From an uncultured Desulfovibrio sp. (lineage in GTDB: Bacteria > Desulfobacterota > Desulfovibrionia > Desulfovibrionales > Desulfovibrionaceae): 64,000 bases of DNA. Location: assembly GCA_934546745.1 (NCBI GenBank), contig CAKTDV010000015.1:7740-71739 (forward strand), read 5' to 3'. Each line of letters starts with the position of its first letter. Position 1 is the stretch's first letter. A program made the position numbers and the translations under genes. Under the pieces are notes generated by a model, which did no database searches, was not told the origin of the DNA, and saw only the letters and a list, made by a program, of their open reading frames with translations. Shown here piece by piece: positions 17,412 through 26,303 of this stretch.

Positions 17412-19010
17412 ATGAAAGATACGTTGCAACTGACAGATATTTCCACTGCCGAAGGGCAGATGGTTCACATCGATCTCAAGGACCTGCCCGAAGTTCCCGG
17501 GCTGGATCTGAAAAAAATGCCCTGGCGTCCCTTCACCGAGGAACAGAAGGAAAAGACCGCCTGCATTCTTGATGAAGTCTGCGTGCTGAACATCCCCAAG
17601 CCCGCCAACAGGCAGGAAGAGGAAGAGCTGGTCAACAAGTTCATCAACGGCATGCGTAAGTTGTTTTCCAAGGAAAACAACTGGACCTTCCTGCCGCTGC
17701 TGGAAACGAGCATGGACTATTGCGCCCAGTGCAACTCCTGCTCCGAAGCCTGTCATCTCTATGAAATGTCCGGCGAAAACGAAATGTACCGGCCCAACTT
17801 CCGGTCTGAGATTTTCCGCCGCATCTACAAGCAGTACGTCAAGAAGGAGCCTCTGGCCAAATGGCGTTACGGCGACATGGAGCTGAACTGGAAGACCGTG
17901 GCGCGCCTTGGCGAACTGGCCTACCGCTGCAACCTGTGCCGCCGCTGCGCCCAGACCTGCCCCATCGGCGTGGACAACGGTCTGATCGCCCGCGAAATCC
18001 GCAAGCTGTTCAGCCAGGAACTGGGTATCTATCCCCGTGAACTCCACGAAAAGGGCACCGTCAATCAGATGAAGGTGGGTTCCTCCACCGGCATGACCCC
18101 CGACGTGGTGAAGGAAAACGTGGAGTTCATCGACGAGGACTACACGGAAATCACCGGCGTGGGCATCCACACGCCCTTTGACGTGAAGGGCGCGGACATC
18201 CTGCTGCTGCACAACGCCGGCGAAGTCATGGCCTGGCCTGAGAACATCGCCGCCTTCTCCCTGATTTTCCAGGAGGCCGGTCTGTCCTGGACCCTGTCCA
18301 GCAAGTCGGTCGGCTACGACGCGGTGAACTACGGCGTGTTCTATGACGACGCGCAGTTCGCCCGCATCGCCCTGCAGCATATGCAGGCCGCCAAGGAACT
18401 CGGCGTCAAGAAGATCGTTCTGAGCGAATGCGGCCATGCGCACAAGGCCCTGACCGTCATCGCCGACCGCGTCATCCCCTACGAATACCAGGTGCCGCGT
18501 GAAAGCTGCTACGTCACCCTGCGCGACATCGTGATGAGCGGCCGCCTCAAGCTGGATCCCAGCCGCAACAACTTCCCCGTGACGCTGCACGACCCCTGCA
18601 ACATCGTGCGCCTCATGGGCATTGTGCAGCCGCAGCGCGATATCCTGCATAAGATTGCGCCCATGTTCCGCGAAATGCCCTGCCACGGCGTGGACAACTA
18701 CTGCTGCGGCGGCGGCTCCGGCTTTGCCATCATGACGCGCAACAATATTGACGAGTGGCGCGGCAACATCTCCGGACGTAAAAAGATGCAGCAGATCGCG
18801 GCGGCCTTCAAGGATTGCCTCGGGCCCGAAACCAAGAAATACATCTGCGCTCCCTGCTCCAACTGCAAGGGCCAGATCCGCGAAATGCTGGAACACAACG
18901 ATCTCTACAGCAAGAACAGCTTCGCTTACGGCGGCCTGGTGGAACTGATCGTCAACGCCATGGTCAACGTGAATCCCGGCTTTATCAAGTGGGAAAGCGA
19001 AGAGGAATAA
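17412..19010 (+). CDS. HdrD/DsrK/TmcB-like iron-sulfur protein with CCG domain
   Basis: 532 residues, cytoplasmic. Two four-cysteine ferredoxin motifs are visible: C104-x2-C107-x2-C110-x3-C114 and C173-x2-C176-x2-C179-x3-C183. The C-terminal cysteine-rich CCG domain has C396 (HDPCNIVR), C431-C432-G (NYCCGGGSG), and C479/C482/C485 (ICAPCSNCKG). That domain binds the non-cubane cluster of HdrB/HdrD, used for disulfide or quinol chemistry. An earlier half-domain keeps only C340 (SECGHAHK). With the membrane cytochrome b just upstream, the protein probably takes electrons from or gives them to menaquinone. A strong terminator follows. The natural electron partner is unknown. Confidence 0.85.
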   Translation: MKDTLQLTDISTAEGQMVHIDLKDLPEVPGLDLKKMPWRPFTEEQKEKTACILDEVCVLNIPKPANRQEEEELVNKFINGMRKLFSKENNWTFLPLLETSMDYCAQCNSCSEACHLYEMSGENEMYRPNFRSEIFRRIYKQYVKKEPLAKWRYGDMELNWKTVARLGELAYRCNLCRRCAQTCPIGVDNGLIAREIRKLFSQELGIYPRELHEKGTVNQMKVGSSTGMTPDVVKENVEFIDEDYTEITGVGIHTPFDVKGADILLLHNAGEVMAWPENIAAFSLIFQEAGLSWTLSSKSVGYDAVNYGVFYDDAQFARIALQHMQAAKELGVKKIVLSECGHAHKALTVIADRVIPYEYQVPRESCYVTLRDIVMSGRLKLDPSRNNFPVTLHDPCNIVRLMGIVQPQRDILHKIAPMFREMPCHGVDNYCCGGGSGFAIMTRNNIDEWRGNISGRKKMQQIAAAFKDCLGPETKKYICAPCSNCKGQIREMLEHNDLYSKNSFAYGGLVELIVNAMVNVNPGFIKWESEEE

Positions 19011-19057
19011 CGGCGCGCCGTAACGGCGCCCTGCGCGCCTGACGGCCCGGACGGACG

Positions 19058-19104
19058 GCGGCCGGTACCCCGTATAACCCCACGCGAGTACCGGCCGCTT
19101 TTTT
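19058..19104 (+). terminator. Rho-independent terminator after the HdrD-like gene
   Basis: Perfect 11-base arms GCGGCCGGTAC (19058-19068) and GTACCGGCCGC (19088-19098), followed by six T. Confidence 0.9.
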
Positions 19105-19363
19105 GTCAACTTTCTCCCCGGAACGCCAGCTAGCCTTTACGGCGATACTGGATGACCCTTGTGCGTTTGTTCTGTTCCAAAAGAATTAACTGAATTTTGA
19201 TAAAGGCGAACTTTTTCTGAAAGACGCATCTTGCCCCGGCGCGGGGCGTGTGCTACCGTCATGGCTGCCAGCCGGCTGGGGCAAAAAAGGCGGGCATGTC
19301 TCTCCCGACGCCGTATCCCCGCCCTGACAGGGTAATAGTTCAGACAACAATAAGGATGCTCTG
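19105..19363. other. Intergenic region upstream of the cyclophilin gene
   Basis: About 260 bases without a gene. A possible promoter, TTGCCC, then 17 bases, then TACCGT, lies near 19230-19260. AAGGATGCT gives a modest ribosome site before the start at 19364. Confidence 0.35.
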
Positions 19364-19963
19364 ATGAGAGAAAGATGCGTTTTCGCCGCGTGGGGCCGGG
19401 GGCTGCTGGCCGCCGCGCTTCTTCTGGCAGGCATGGTCTGCGGCGCGCCCGCCCTGGCCGCCGATCCCGCCGTCCGCCTTGAGACCAGCATGGGCGATAT
19501 CATCGTCCGCCTGGACGCCCGCAAAGCGCCCATGACGGCGACGAACTTTCTTGAGTACGTGAAGGCCGGGCATTACGACGGCACGATTTTTCACCGCGTG
19601 ATTAAGGGCTTCATGATTCAGGGCGGCGGCATGGGGCCTGATCTGAAGGAAAAACCCGCGCGCGCGCCCATCAAGAACGAGGCGGCGAACGGCCTGAAAA
19701 ATTCCAAGTATACCCTTGCCATGGCTCGCACGTCCGAACCCCATTCGGCCACGTCGCAATTCTTCATCAACGTCGCCAACAATGCCTTCCTTGACTACAA
19801 ATCCCAGACGCCGCAGGGCTGGGGTTATGCCGTCTTCGGCAAAGTCGTCAAGGGGCAGGACGTTGTGGACAGGATCGCTTCCGTGCAGACGGGCAGGCGC
19901 GGCTACCATGAGGACGTGCCGTTGGATCCCGTTTTCATCAAGCGCGCGACCATTCTTGAGTGA
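19364..19963 (+). CDS. ppiA: Periplasmic peptidyl-prolyl cis-trans isomerase, cyclophilin type
   Basis: 199 residues. The N-terminal 32 residues form a signal peptide (positively charged start, hydrophobic core, GAPALAA cleavage region), so the enzyme acts in the periplasm. The cyclophilin core starts at VRLETSMGDIIVRLD and contains the active-site block FHRVIKGFMIQGG, then LAMARTSEPHSATSQFFIN and WGYAVFGKVVKGQDVVDRI. It catalyses proline isomerisation during folding of exported proteins. A terminator follows directly. The product is called with high confidence; the symbol ppiA is by analogy with the E. coli periplasmic enzyme. Confidence 0.92.
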   Translation: MRERCVFAAWGRGLLAAALLLAGMVCGAPALAADPAVRLETSMGDIIVRLDARKAPMTATNFLEYVKAGHYDGTIFHRVIKGFMIQGGGMGPDLKEKPARAPIKNEAANGLKNSKYTLAMARTSEPHSATSQFFINVANNAFLDYKSQTPQGWGYAVFGKVVKGQDVVDRIASVQTGRRGYHEDVPLDPVFIKRATILE

Positions 19964-19967
19964 TGGA

Positions 19968-20001
19968 AGAGCCCGTACCGCACGGCGGCACGGGCTCTTT
20001 T
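19968..20001. terminator. Terminator between ppiA and the DsrE gene
   Basis: AGAGCCCGT (19968-19976) pairs with ACGGGCTCT (19990-19998), followed by TTTT. It lies between convergent genes. Confidence 0.8.
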
Positions 20002-20023
20002 GCGCGGGCAGCGTTTTTGCTCC

Positions 20024-20365
20024 CTAGGGTTTGACGTAGGCGTAGCCCTCGCGCTGCATGGCCACAAGCGCCGCCATCCCGGCGGGCACGACATGGCAGC
20101 ATGGCCACAGTTGTTCTTTCGCAAGATGATTGTCGTTCAGGGCGAACTGACAGAGTTCAATACGCAGCCCCTTGTCCACCAGCTCCCCCGCCGCGGCCTC
20201 CAGTTCTGGATGAGGCGCGGCAAAGAGCCTGACGGCGGGGCCGTTGGCCAGCAGCGTCACCGGCGCTTCGCCAACAACGAGCAGGTAGTTTCTGGCATTT
20301 TTGAGCGCAAGACGCAGGCGCTCAGGATCATTGGCGTCGATATGCAGGCAAAGGGCGTCGGCCAT
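20024..20365 (-). CDS. DsrE-family small protein
   Basis: 113 residues. The pattern (LRLALKNARNYLL, VTLLANGPAVRLFAA, LVDKGLRIELCQFALN, VVPAGMAALVAMQREGYAYVKP) matches the DsrE/DsrF-like fold, small proteins often involved in sulfur relay or of unknown role. One cysteine sits in the family position (ELCQFAL), the place used for persulfide binding in active members, and a CC pair (WPCCHVVP) lies downstream. GGAGGAGGA precedes ATG at 20365. It lies 130 bases after the BPL_N gene on the same strand and may be co-transcribed. Its substrate is unknown. Confidence 0.8.
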   Translation of the reverse strand: MADALCLHIDANDPERLRLALKNARNYLLVVGEAPVTLLANGPAVRLFAAPHPELEAAAGELVDKGLRIELCQFALNDNHLAKEQLWPCCHVVPAGMAALVAMQREGYAYVKP

Positions 20366-20494
20366 AGGAGTCCTCCTCCACGTTCTCTTCCCCCGCCCGG
20401 CGCGGGAGATTGTTTGACGGCGTGTTCCGCGGCGTCGCCGGGAAACGCGGGCATAGGCGTTTTTCGCGCGGGGGGAAGCCTCTTCTCTCCCAGG

Positions 20495-21823
20495 TCATGC
20501 GCCCGTAGGCGCATGACAGAGAAAAAAGAGTTCTTCCGCGATGTCGGTAAGCTGCCCCGCAAGCCCGCCGCCGTTCATCGGATGCCCGAACAGGGCTTCG
20601 CGCTGATTGGCGAGGCCACGCCTGTCCACGGCGTCGGGCAGGGTTGGCAGCAGGGTTTCGGCAAGGCGGCAGGCCAGCAGATAGCCTTCCGCGCCCTCCA
20701 GAAAGAGAGGGGCCAGCGTGCGGAAACGCGGGCCAGCCTCTTCCCAGTAGCGCAGGGCCTCAGGCCCGGGGCGGCTGCGGGCCGCCTCCCAGAGGGCCGC
20801 ATGAAGATTGTTGCAGGCCGCGCCGGGCAGGCCGGACTTCCAGCCCCAGAGCCACGGGGCGCGCACAAAGAAAAGGTTGTGTTCCACGGCCAGACGCAGC
20901 AGGCCGCGCAGACCGCGCAGGGCCGCGCGCAGCGCGTCGCGGGCGGCGTCAGGCCAGGCCGCCGCGTCCGGCTCCCGCCCGGCAAGATCCCAGGCGGGCA
21001 CGGGGACGGCATCGGGACACAGGCCGGAAAGTTCGCCCAGCAGGTGCGCAAACCAGAAATTGGCGTCGGGACTGTGCGGCGTCTCCAAATGGGAATAACT
21101 GATCACATAGCGTCCGTCCCCGCAGCCGCCCGCCAGGGCCACAGGCTGCCCCTGAACAAAGCGGGCGGACAGATCCACGCCGTACAGATCCCGCCATGCC
21201 TCAAAGACAGGCGCGGGCACACGTTGCAGAGGCAAATCTGCCAGCCAGAAATCGGCGTCCGGCGGCCCGTAGGCCGCCAGTACCCGCACAGACGTATCCG
21301 CGCCCGGCGCGAAACGTCCCGGCCACCAGACGGGCAGGGATGGCTGGACGGCCCCATCCCGCCATGAGGGCGGCAGAAGGCGGGCGCCCGGGCCGTCCTC
21401 ATCGGGCGGCGTCAGACGGCAGCGCAAATGCCCGGAAAGCAGATGCTGGAGGCGTTCGGGATACCTGGCCCGCCCCCAGGGACAAAGCCCCAGGCCGTCG
21501 CCGTGGCGCAGGGCCAGCCCAGCGCCGCCGCAAAAGCCCAGATAGGATCCGCCTTCGGCCACATGCCGCCGGATGGCTTCCCTGCCGCGCCGTCCCAGCG
21601 CGGCGGCCTTGAGGCGGGCGTTGCCGCCGGGCACGATCAGCAGCGAAAAACGCCGGCTCTCCGCGCCCATGGGGCCCGGCTTGCCGAACAGGCCGCCTTT
21701 GGCTATGTTCTGGGCCTTGAGCAAACGGCAGGGCAGGCCAAGGCCGCGCACGGCGCGCCAGGCCATGAATCCCCAGATATGGGACGCATCCCATACCATG
21801 GCAATATCTCGGGCGGTCTGCAT
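20495..21823 (-). CDS. BPL_N (biotin-protein-ligase N-terminal-like) domain protein
   Basis: About 442 residues. The first 110 (WDASHIWGFMAWRAVRGLGLPCRLL, SLLIVPGGNARLKAAALG, GSYLGFCGGAGLAL) form a class I glutamine-amidotransferase-like domain of the BPL_N type with a nucleophile-like cysteine in GFCGGAG. The remainder includes GGCGDGRYVISYSHLETPHSPDANFW, also typical of this family. The C-terminal 200 residues are helical and alanine-rich with no known domain. The function of these proteins is not established. Start is uncertain: ATG at 21823 is used because earlier ones run into the divergent valS leader. It is divergent to valS with about 40 bases between starts. Confidence 0.65.
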   Translation of the reverse strand: MQTARDIAMVWDASHIWGFMAWRAVRGLGLPCRLLKAQNIAKGGLFGKPGPMGAESRRFSLLIVPGGNARLKAAALGRRGREAIRRHVAEGGSYLGFCGGAGLALRHGDGLGLCPWGRARYPERLQHLLSGHLRCRLTPPDEDGPGARLLPPSWRDGAVQPSLPVWWPGRFAPGADTSVRVLAAYGPPDADFWLADLPLQRVPAPVFEAWRDLYGVDLSARFVQGQPVALAGGCGDGRYVISYSHLETPHSPDANFWFAHLLGELSGLCPDAVPVPAWDLAGREPDAAAWPDAARDALRAALRGLRGLLRLAVEHNLFFVRAPWLWGWKSGLPGAACNNLHAALWEAARSRPGPEALRYWEEAGPRFRTLAPLFLEGAEGYLLACRLAETLLPTLPDAVDRRGLANQREALFGHPMNGGGLAGQLTDIAEELFFLCHAPTGA

Positions 21824-21861
21824 GTGCGCAGTATTGCCGCCTTTCATGGAGAAAGCAAGAT

Positions 21862-24522
21862 ATGGCGGAAACACTCCCTAAAGGCTACGAGCCCCATGAC
21901 GTGGAAGCCCGGTGGCGCGCCCACTGGCAGGACAACAAAACCTTCACGCCTGATCCAAGCGCGGACGGCGAAGCCTTTTCCATCGTCATTCCTCCGCCCA
22001 ATGTCACGGGCGCGCTGCATATCGGGCATGCGCTGAATATCACACTTATCGACGTGCTGTGCCGCCATGCCCGCCAGAAGGGAAAAAACGTCCTCTGGGT
22101 TCCCGGTACTGATCACGCGGGCATCGCAACCCAGAACGTGGTGGAACGCGCCCTTGCCAAAGAAGGCAAACGCCGTCAGGATCTGGGGCGGGAAGCCTTT
22201 GTGGAGCGGGTCTGGCAATGGCGCGACGAGTACGGGCACCGTATTCTGGATCAGATTCGCGCCCTTGGGGCGTCCGTTGACTGGACGCGCCTGCGGTTCA
22301 CCATGGACGACGGCCTTTCCGCCGCCGTGCGCAAGGTCTTTGTGCGCCTGTACAGGGAAGGTCTCATCTACAAGGGCGATTACATCATCAACTGGTGCTC
22401 GCGCTGCCATACCGCGCTGGCCGACGATGAGGTGGAGCACGAAGCCCATAAGGGCAAGATCTGGAGTGTGCGCTACAGGCTGGCCGACGGATCGGGCTTC
22501 ATCACCATCGCCACCACCCGGCCGGAGACCATTCCCGGCGATACCGCCATCTGCGTGCATCCCGAAGACGATCGCCATGCCCACCTTGTGGGCAAAAAGG
22601 CCGTTGTCCCCATCCTGGGCCGGGAAATCCCCATCATTGCCGACAAGTATGTCGATCGCGAATTTGGTACCGGCGCACTCAAGGTGACACCCTGCCACGA
22701 TCACAACGACTGGGCGCTGGGCCGTACCCACAATCTCGAATTCTTGCAGGTCATCGACGAAAACGGCGTCATGAAGGCCGAAGCCGGGCCCTATGCCGGT
22801 CTTGACAAGGAGGAATGCCGCCGCCGCATCGTCGCGGACATTGAAGCCGCCGGAGATCTTGTCAAGGTGGAGGATCTTGAGAACTCCGTGGGACACTGCT
22901 ACCGCTGCCACACGGTGGTGGAACCGCATGTGTCCACGCAATGGTTCGTGGCCACGACAAAAATGGCTCCCGCCGCCCGTGCCGCCGTGCCGGATCAGAC
23001 GGCCATTCTGCCTGAAAGCTGGCGCAAGACCTACTATCACTGGCTTGACAATATCCGCGACTGGTGCATCAGCCGCCAGATCTGGTGGGGGCACCGCATC
23101 CCCGCATGGACCTGCGAACAGTGCGGCCATCTGATTGTCGAGGAAGAGGATCCCTCCGTCTGCCCCCAGTGTGGCTGCGCGCGTCTGACGCAGGAAGAAG
23201 ACGTACTCGACACCTGGTTTTCCTCGGCGCTCTGGCCCTTCTCCACCATGGGCTGGCCGGAAAAGACCGCTGATCTGGAACGCTGGTACCCCACGTCCGT
23301 CCTCGTCACCGGCTTTGACATCATTTTCTTCTGGGTCGCCCGCATGATGATGATGGGCCTGCATTTCATGGGCCAGGTTCCTTTCCGCGATGTCTATCTT
23401 CATGCGCTGGTGCGCGATGCCACAGGCCGCAAGATGTCAAAATCCACGGGCAACGTCATTGATCCGCTGCTCATGATTGACAGGTACGGTTGCGATGCCC
23501 TGCGTTTTACTCTGACGGCCTTCGCCGCCATGGGCCGCGATATCCGCCTTTCCGAAGAGCGCATCGAAGGCTACCGCCACTTTGTCAACAAGCTCTGGAA
23601 TGCCGCCCGCTTCGCGCTCATGAATCTGCCCGAAACGGCCCCCGCGCCTGTGGCGCTGGAATCCGTCGAGGGACTGCACCATCAATGGATCCTGCACCGC
23701 CTCGAAACCGTCAAAAAAGAGGTGGATGCCGCGCTTGAGGAATACCGTTTCAACGACGCCGCCCAGCTCTCCTATCGCTTCCTCTGGAACGAATTCTGCG
23801 ACTGGTATCTTGAGCTCAGCAAACCTGACATGCGGGACGAGCTCCGTGGACCCGTGGCCCAGCGCGTTCTGTGGGTCGTGCTTCGCGAGCTGCTGCTGCT
23901 GCTGCACCCCATCATCCCCTTTGTGACCGCGGAGATCTGGCAGGCCCTGCCCACCGGGGAGGGCAAGGCGCCCTCCGATATCGCCCTTGAACCCTACCCG
24001 GCGGCGCGCCCCGGCTGCGAACGACCCGCCGAAGCCGCCCGCATGGAATTTATCCAGGGTGTCATCGTGGCCGTGCGTACCATCAAGGCGGAACTCGGCA
24101 TCAGCCCGGCCCACAGGGTGGCCCTGCTCCTGCACCCCGCGGACGAAGCCCAGGCAACCCTGATTGAGCGGACCCGTTCCATGATCCAGAGCCTTGCGCG
24201 CCTCGAAAGTCTGGAAGCCGGTGCGGAAATAACCGCTCCCAAAGCTTCCGCTTCCGCCGTGGTGGAAGGCTGCCAGGTTATCGTTCCCCTTAAGGGGGCT
24301 GTGGATCTGCGGGGTGAGCTGGCCCGCCTTGACAAGGAACTGGCCAAACTCGACAAGGATCTCATCGGCGTACAGACGAAATTGCACAACGAAAGCTTTG
24401 TGAGCCGCGCTCCCGCCGAAGTCGTGGAACGTGAGAAAGCCCGCGCCGGGACCCTGCTCGACACAAAGACAAAACTGGCGGCCCTGCGCCAGCGCTTCAG
24501 CGAAGCTCTTGCCGAGGACTAA
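21862..24522 (+). CDS. valS: Valine-tRNA ligase
   Basis: 886 residues, the usual size for a class Ia ValRS. It carries the HIGH signature at 53-56 (NVTGALHIGH), the KMSKS loop at 524-528, the editing domain (ATTRPETIPGDTAICVHPEDDR, GTGALKVTPCHDHNDW), the WCISRQIWWGHRIPAW block with a zinc-ribbon-like CEQC...CPQC, and a C-terminal coiled coil (LARLDKELAKLDKDLIGVQTKL). It charges tRNA-Val with valine and clears mischarged threonine. AGCAAG provides a weak ribosome site. An exported-protein gene follows with no gap. No T-box was seen upstream, as expected outside Firmicutes. Confidence 0.97.
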   Translation: MAETLPKGYEPHDVEARWRAHWQDNKTFTPDPSADGEAFSIVIPPPNVTGALHIGHALNITLIDVLCRHARQKGKNVLWVPGTDHAGIATQNVVERALAKEGKRRQDLGREAFVERVWQWRDEYGHRILDQIRALGASVDWTRLRFTMDDGLSAAVRKVFVRLYREGLIYKGDYIINWCSRCHTALADDEVEHEAHKGKIWSVRYRLADGSGFITIATTRPETIPGDTAICVHPEDDRHAHLVGKKAVVPILGREIPIIADKYVDREFGTGALKVTPCHDHNDWALGRTHNLEFLQVIDENGVMKAEAGPYAGLDKEECRRRIVADIEAAGDLVKVEDLENSVGHCYRCHTVVEPHVSTQWFVATTKMAPAARAAVPDQTAILPESWRKTYYHWLDNIRDWCISRQIWWGHRIPAWTCEQCGHLIVEEEDPSVCPQCGCARLTQEEDVLDTWFSSALWPFSTMGWPEKTADLERWYPTSVLVTGFDIIFFWVARMMMMGLHFMGQVPFRDVYLHALVRDATGRKMSKSTGNVIDPLLMIDRYGCDALRFTLTAFAAMGRDIRLSEERIEGYRHFVNKLWNAARFALMNLPETAPAPVALESVEGLHHQWILHRLETVKKEVDAALEEYRFNDAAQLSYRFLWNEFCDWYLELSKPDMRDELRGPVAQRVLWVVLRELLLLLHPIIPFVTAEIWQALPTGEGKAPSDIALEPYPAARPGCERPAEAARMEFIQGVIVAVRTIKAELGISPAHRVALLLHPADEAQATLIERTRSMIQSLARLESLEAGAEITAPKASASAVVEGCQVIVPLKGAVDLRGELARLDKELAKLDKDLIGVQTKLHNESFVSRAPAEVVEREKARAGTLLDTKTKLAALRQRFSEALAED

Positions 24523-25407
24523 ATGCGCCGCCTGCCTGCCATCGCACTGATCTCCCTGGCTCTGATGGGGGCCGCGTCCGTTCCGGGCGCGGCCCCCGGC
24601 CAGCCGTCCTCCCCCCCCCAGTCCGCCGCCGCGGCTATTGACGCCGCGGCCATAGCGGCATCTCTCCGCCCGTTGCTCAAGGCCGAAACCTTCGAACAGC
24701 GTCTCGCCGATGTGGGGAGACTCAAAGCCGCCGGCTTCGTTTTTCAGCCGGAACTCGCCGTCTCCGGCGAAAGTTGCCCCCAGAATGCCAACCCGGATCA
24801 GCGCGCTGGGCTCTCCGGCATGCTGGCGGCGGATCGCGGCTTCGCCTTCTTTTTTGGAACGCCCGCACAGGCCGCCAGAGCCAATACCCTGCTGGCGGAA
24901 GTTCTGGGCATGACGCCGCCAACCCTGTCCGAAAAAGACAGGAGCGCCCTGCGCAACCCAGCCGCTCCTGAGTCCCGGCGCGTTCTTGTCCGTTTCTGCG
25001 CCGAAGAATCCCACCGCATCCTTGAAACCGCCGCCCGTGATGAAGCCTCGTTGCGTCTTGTGGGCGCGTATCTCTACGGACTGTTCCTTGAACAGACCTA
25101 CCTTTCCTCCGTCATGATCCTGGCCGCCGCCGAAAGCGAAACCCTTGCCCCTCTGCGCGGCCTGCATACCGATCTCTCCCGCAATCAGGCCGCCGTTCTT
25201 GACATTCTCGGCAAGGCCCGTTGCCTTGGCCCGGATGCCGATACCTCTGACGAGCGCGCGGGCGCCGCCCGGCAGATTATCCGTTATCTCAATAACGGCG
25301 CGCCTACCCTCAACGGCCTTCGCGCCGCTGTGGAAATCACCCAGACCGAACGCGGCGCATTCCTTGCGCCCTGCCCCCTTGACGCCGCTCCCACACGTAT
25401 GCAATAG
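24523..25407 (+). CDS. Exported protein of unknown function
   Basis: 294 residues. The N-terminus has a signal-peptide shape (MRRLPAIALISLALMGAASVPGA followed by a proline/alanine-rich linker). The mature part is mostly helical and has three cysteines in SGESCPQNAN, VRFCAEES and KARCLGPD that could form a disulfide in the periplasm. Segments LLAEVLGM and LVGAYLYGLFLEQTYLSSVMILAA are notable. I do not recognise a named family. It starts at the base after the valS stop codon, so translation is probably coupled to valS, which is an unusual partner. Confidence 0.7.
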   Translation: MRRLPAIALISLALMGAASVPGAAPGQPSSPPQSAAAAIDAAAIAASLRPLLKAETFEQRLADVGRLKAAGFVFQPELAVSGESCPQNANPDQRAGLSGMLAADRGFAFFFGTPAQAARANTLLAEVLGMTPPTLSEKDRSALRNPAAPESRRVLVRFCAEESHRILETAARDEASLRLVGAYLYGLFLEQTYLSSVMILAAAESETLAPLRGLHTDLSRNQAAVLDILGKARCLGPDADTSDERAGAARQIIRYLNNGAPTLNGLRAAVEITQTERGAFLAPCPLDAAPTRMQ

Positions 25408-25475
25408 CGCGCGGCCCGTGTGGGGAATACGCTGTCTCATAACGAGAGAGAAACAAAGGAAGAGGGGAATCGGAC

Positions 25476-26303
25476 ATGATCGAACAGATCCCCGGCAGGG
25501 GTATGGTAAGTTTTGTCGGGGCCGGTCCGGGCGATCCGGAGCTGCTGACCATCAAGGGCCGCGACGCCATCGCGGCGGCGGCGCTGGTTCTGTATGCGGG
25601 ATCGCTGGTACCGGAGGCTCTGCTGGACTATGCCGCGCCGTGGGCGCGGAAAGTGAATTCCGCGCCGCTGACGCTGGAGGAATGCCATGCGCTCATGCGG
25701 GAAACGGCTCTTGCGGGCAAGGCGGTGGCGCGCCTGCACACAGGCGACGCCTCGCTCTACGGGGCCCTGCGCGAACAGGCGGCCCTGCTGGACAGGGACG
25801 GCATACCGTGGCGCGTGATTCCCGGCATTACCGCCGCCTGTGCGGCGGCCGCGGCGGCGGGCGTTACCTTTACCGTACCGGAAGTGACGCAGACGCTTGT
25901 CATTACCCGTATGCCGGGGCGTACGCCCATGCCCGCGGGCGAGCGCCTGCGCGCTCTGGCGTCGCACGGAACCTCCCTCGCCGTCTACCTCTCCTCACAG
26001 CTTGTGGAAGAGATGCGGGCTGAGCTTCTCCAGTCCCTGCCTCCGGAAACGCCCGTCATCTGCGCCTACAGGGTCGGCTGGCCCCAGCAGCGGATACACA
26101 GGACGACGCTGTCCGAAGTATCCCGCTGTGTGCGGGAAAACAACCTTCACAGACAGACCGTCTTTCTCATCCTTCCCGGTCTCAACGCCAGCGGCGCACC
26201 CTCGCGCCTTTACGACGCGGGTTTCAGTCATGGTTGGCGCGAAGCAGGCGAAAGCGCTCCTCCGCATGATGCTTCCGAAGGCGTTCAGCCCATAAAAGAA
26301 TGA
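25476..26303 (+). CDS. cobM: Precorrin-4/cobalt-precorrin-4 C11-methyltransferase
   Basis: 275 residues. The tetrapyrrole-methylase fold is shown by the S-adenosylmethionine loop FVGAGPGDPELLTIKGRD, then VLYAGSLVPEALL, LHTGDASLYGALREQ, VIPGITAACAAAAAAGVTFTVPEV and ICAYRVGWPQQRI. These features identify CobM/CbiF, which methylates C-11 in corrin ring formation. Other cobalamin genes (cbiD, cobL) lie at 34.7-37.1 kb, so the pathway genes are scattered. A purine-rich ribosome site precedes the ATG. The last 19 bases overlap the end of the convergent marC gene. Confidence 0.93.
   Translation: MIEQIPGRGMVSFVGAGPGDPELLTIKGRDAIAAAALVLYAGSLVPEALLDYAAPWARKVNSAPLTLEECHALMRETALAGKAVARLHTGDASLYGALREQAALLDRDGIPWRVIPGITAACAAAAAAGVTFTVPEVTQTLVITRMPGRTPMPAGERLRALASHGTSLAVYLSSQLVEEMRAELLQSLPPETPVICAYRVGWPQQRIHRTTLSEVSRCVRENNLHRQTVFLILPGLNASGAPSRLYDAGFSHGWREAGESAPPHDASEGVQPIKE

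Noticed and set aside
15248..19109. Minus-strand frames of 300 to 900 codons across murJ and the cytochrome b/HdrD-like genes
   Set aside because: They lie antisense to well-supported proteins and tRNA-Sec, with low-complexity His/Gly/Val-rich translation.
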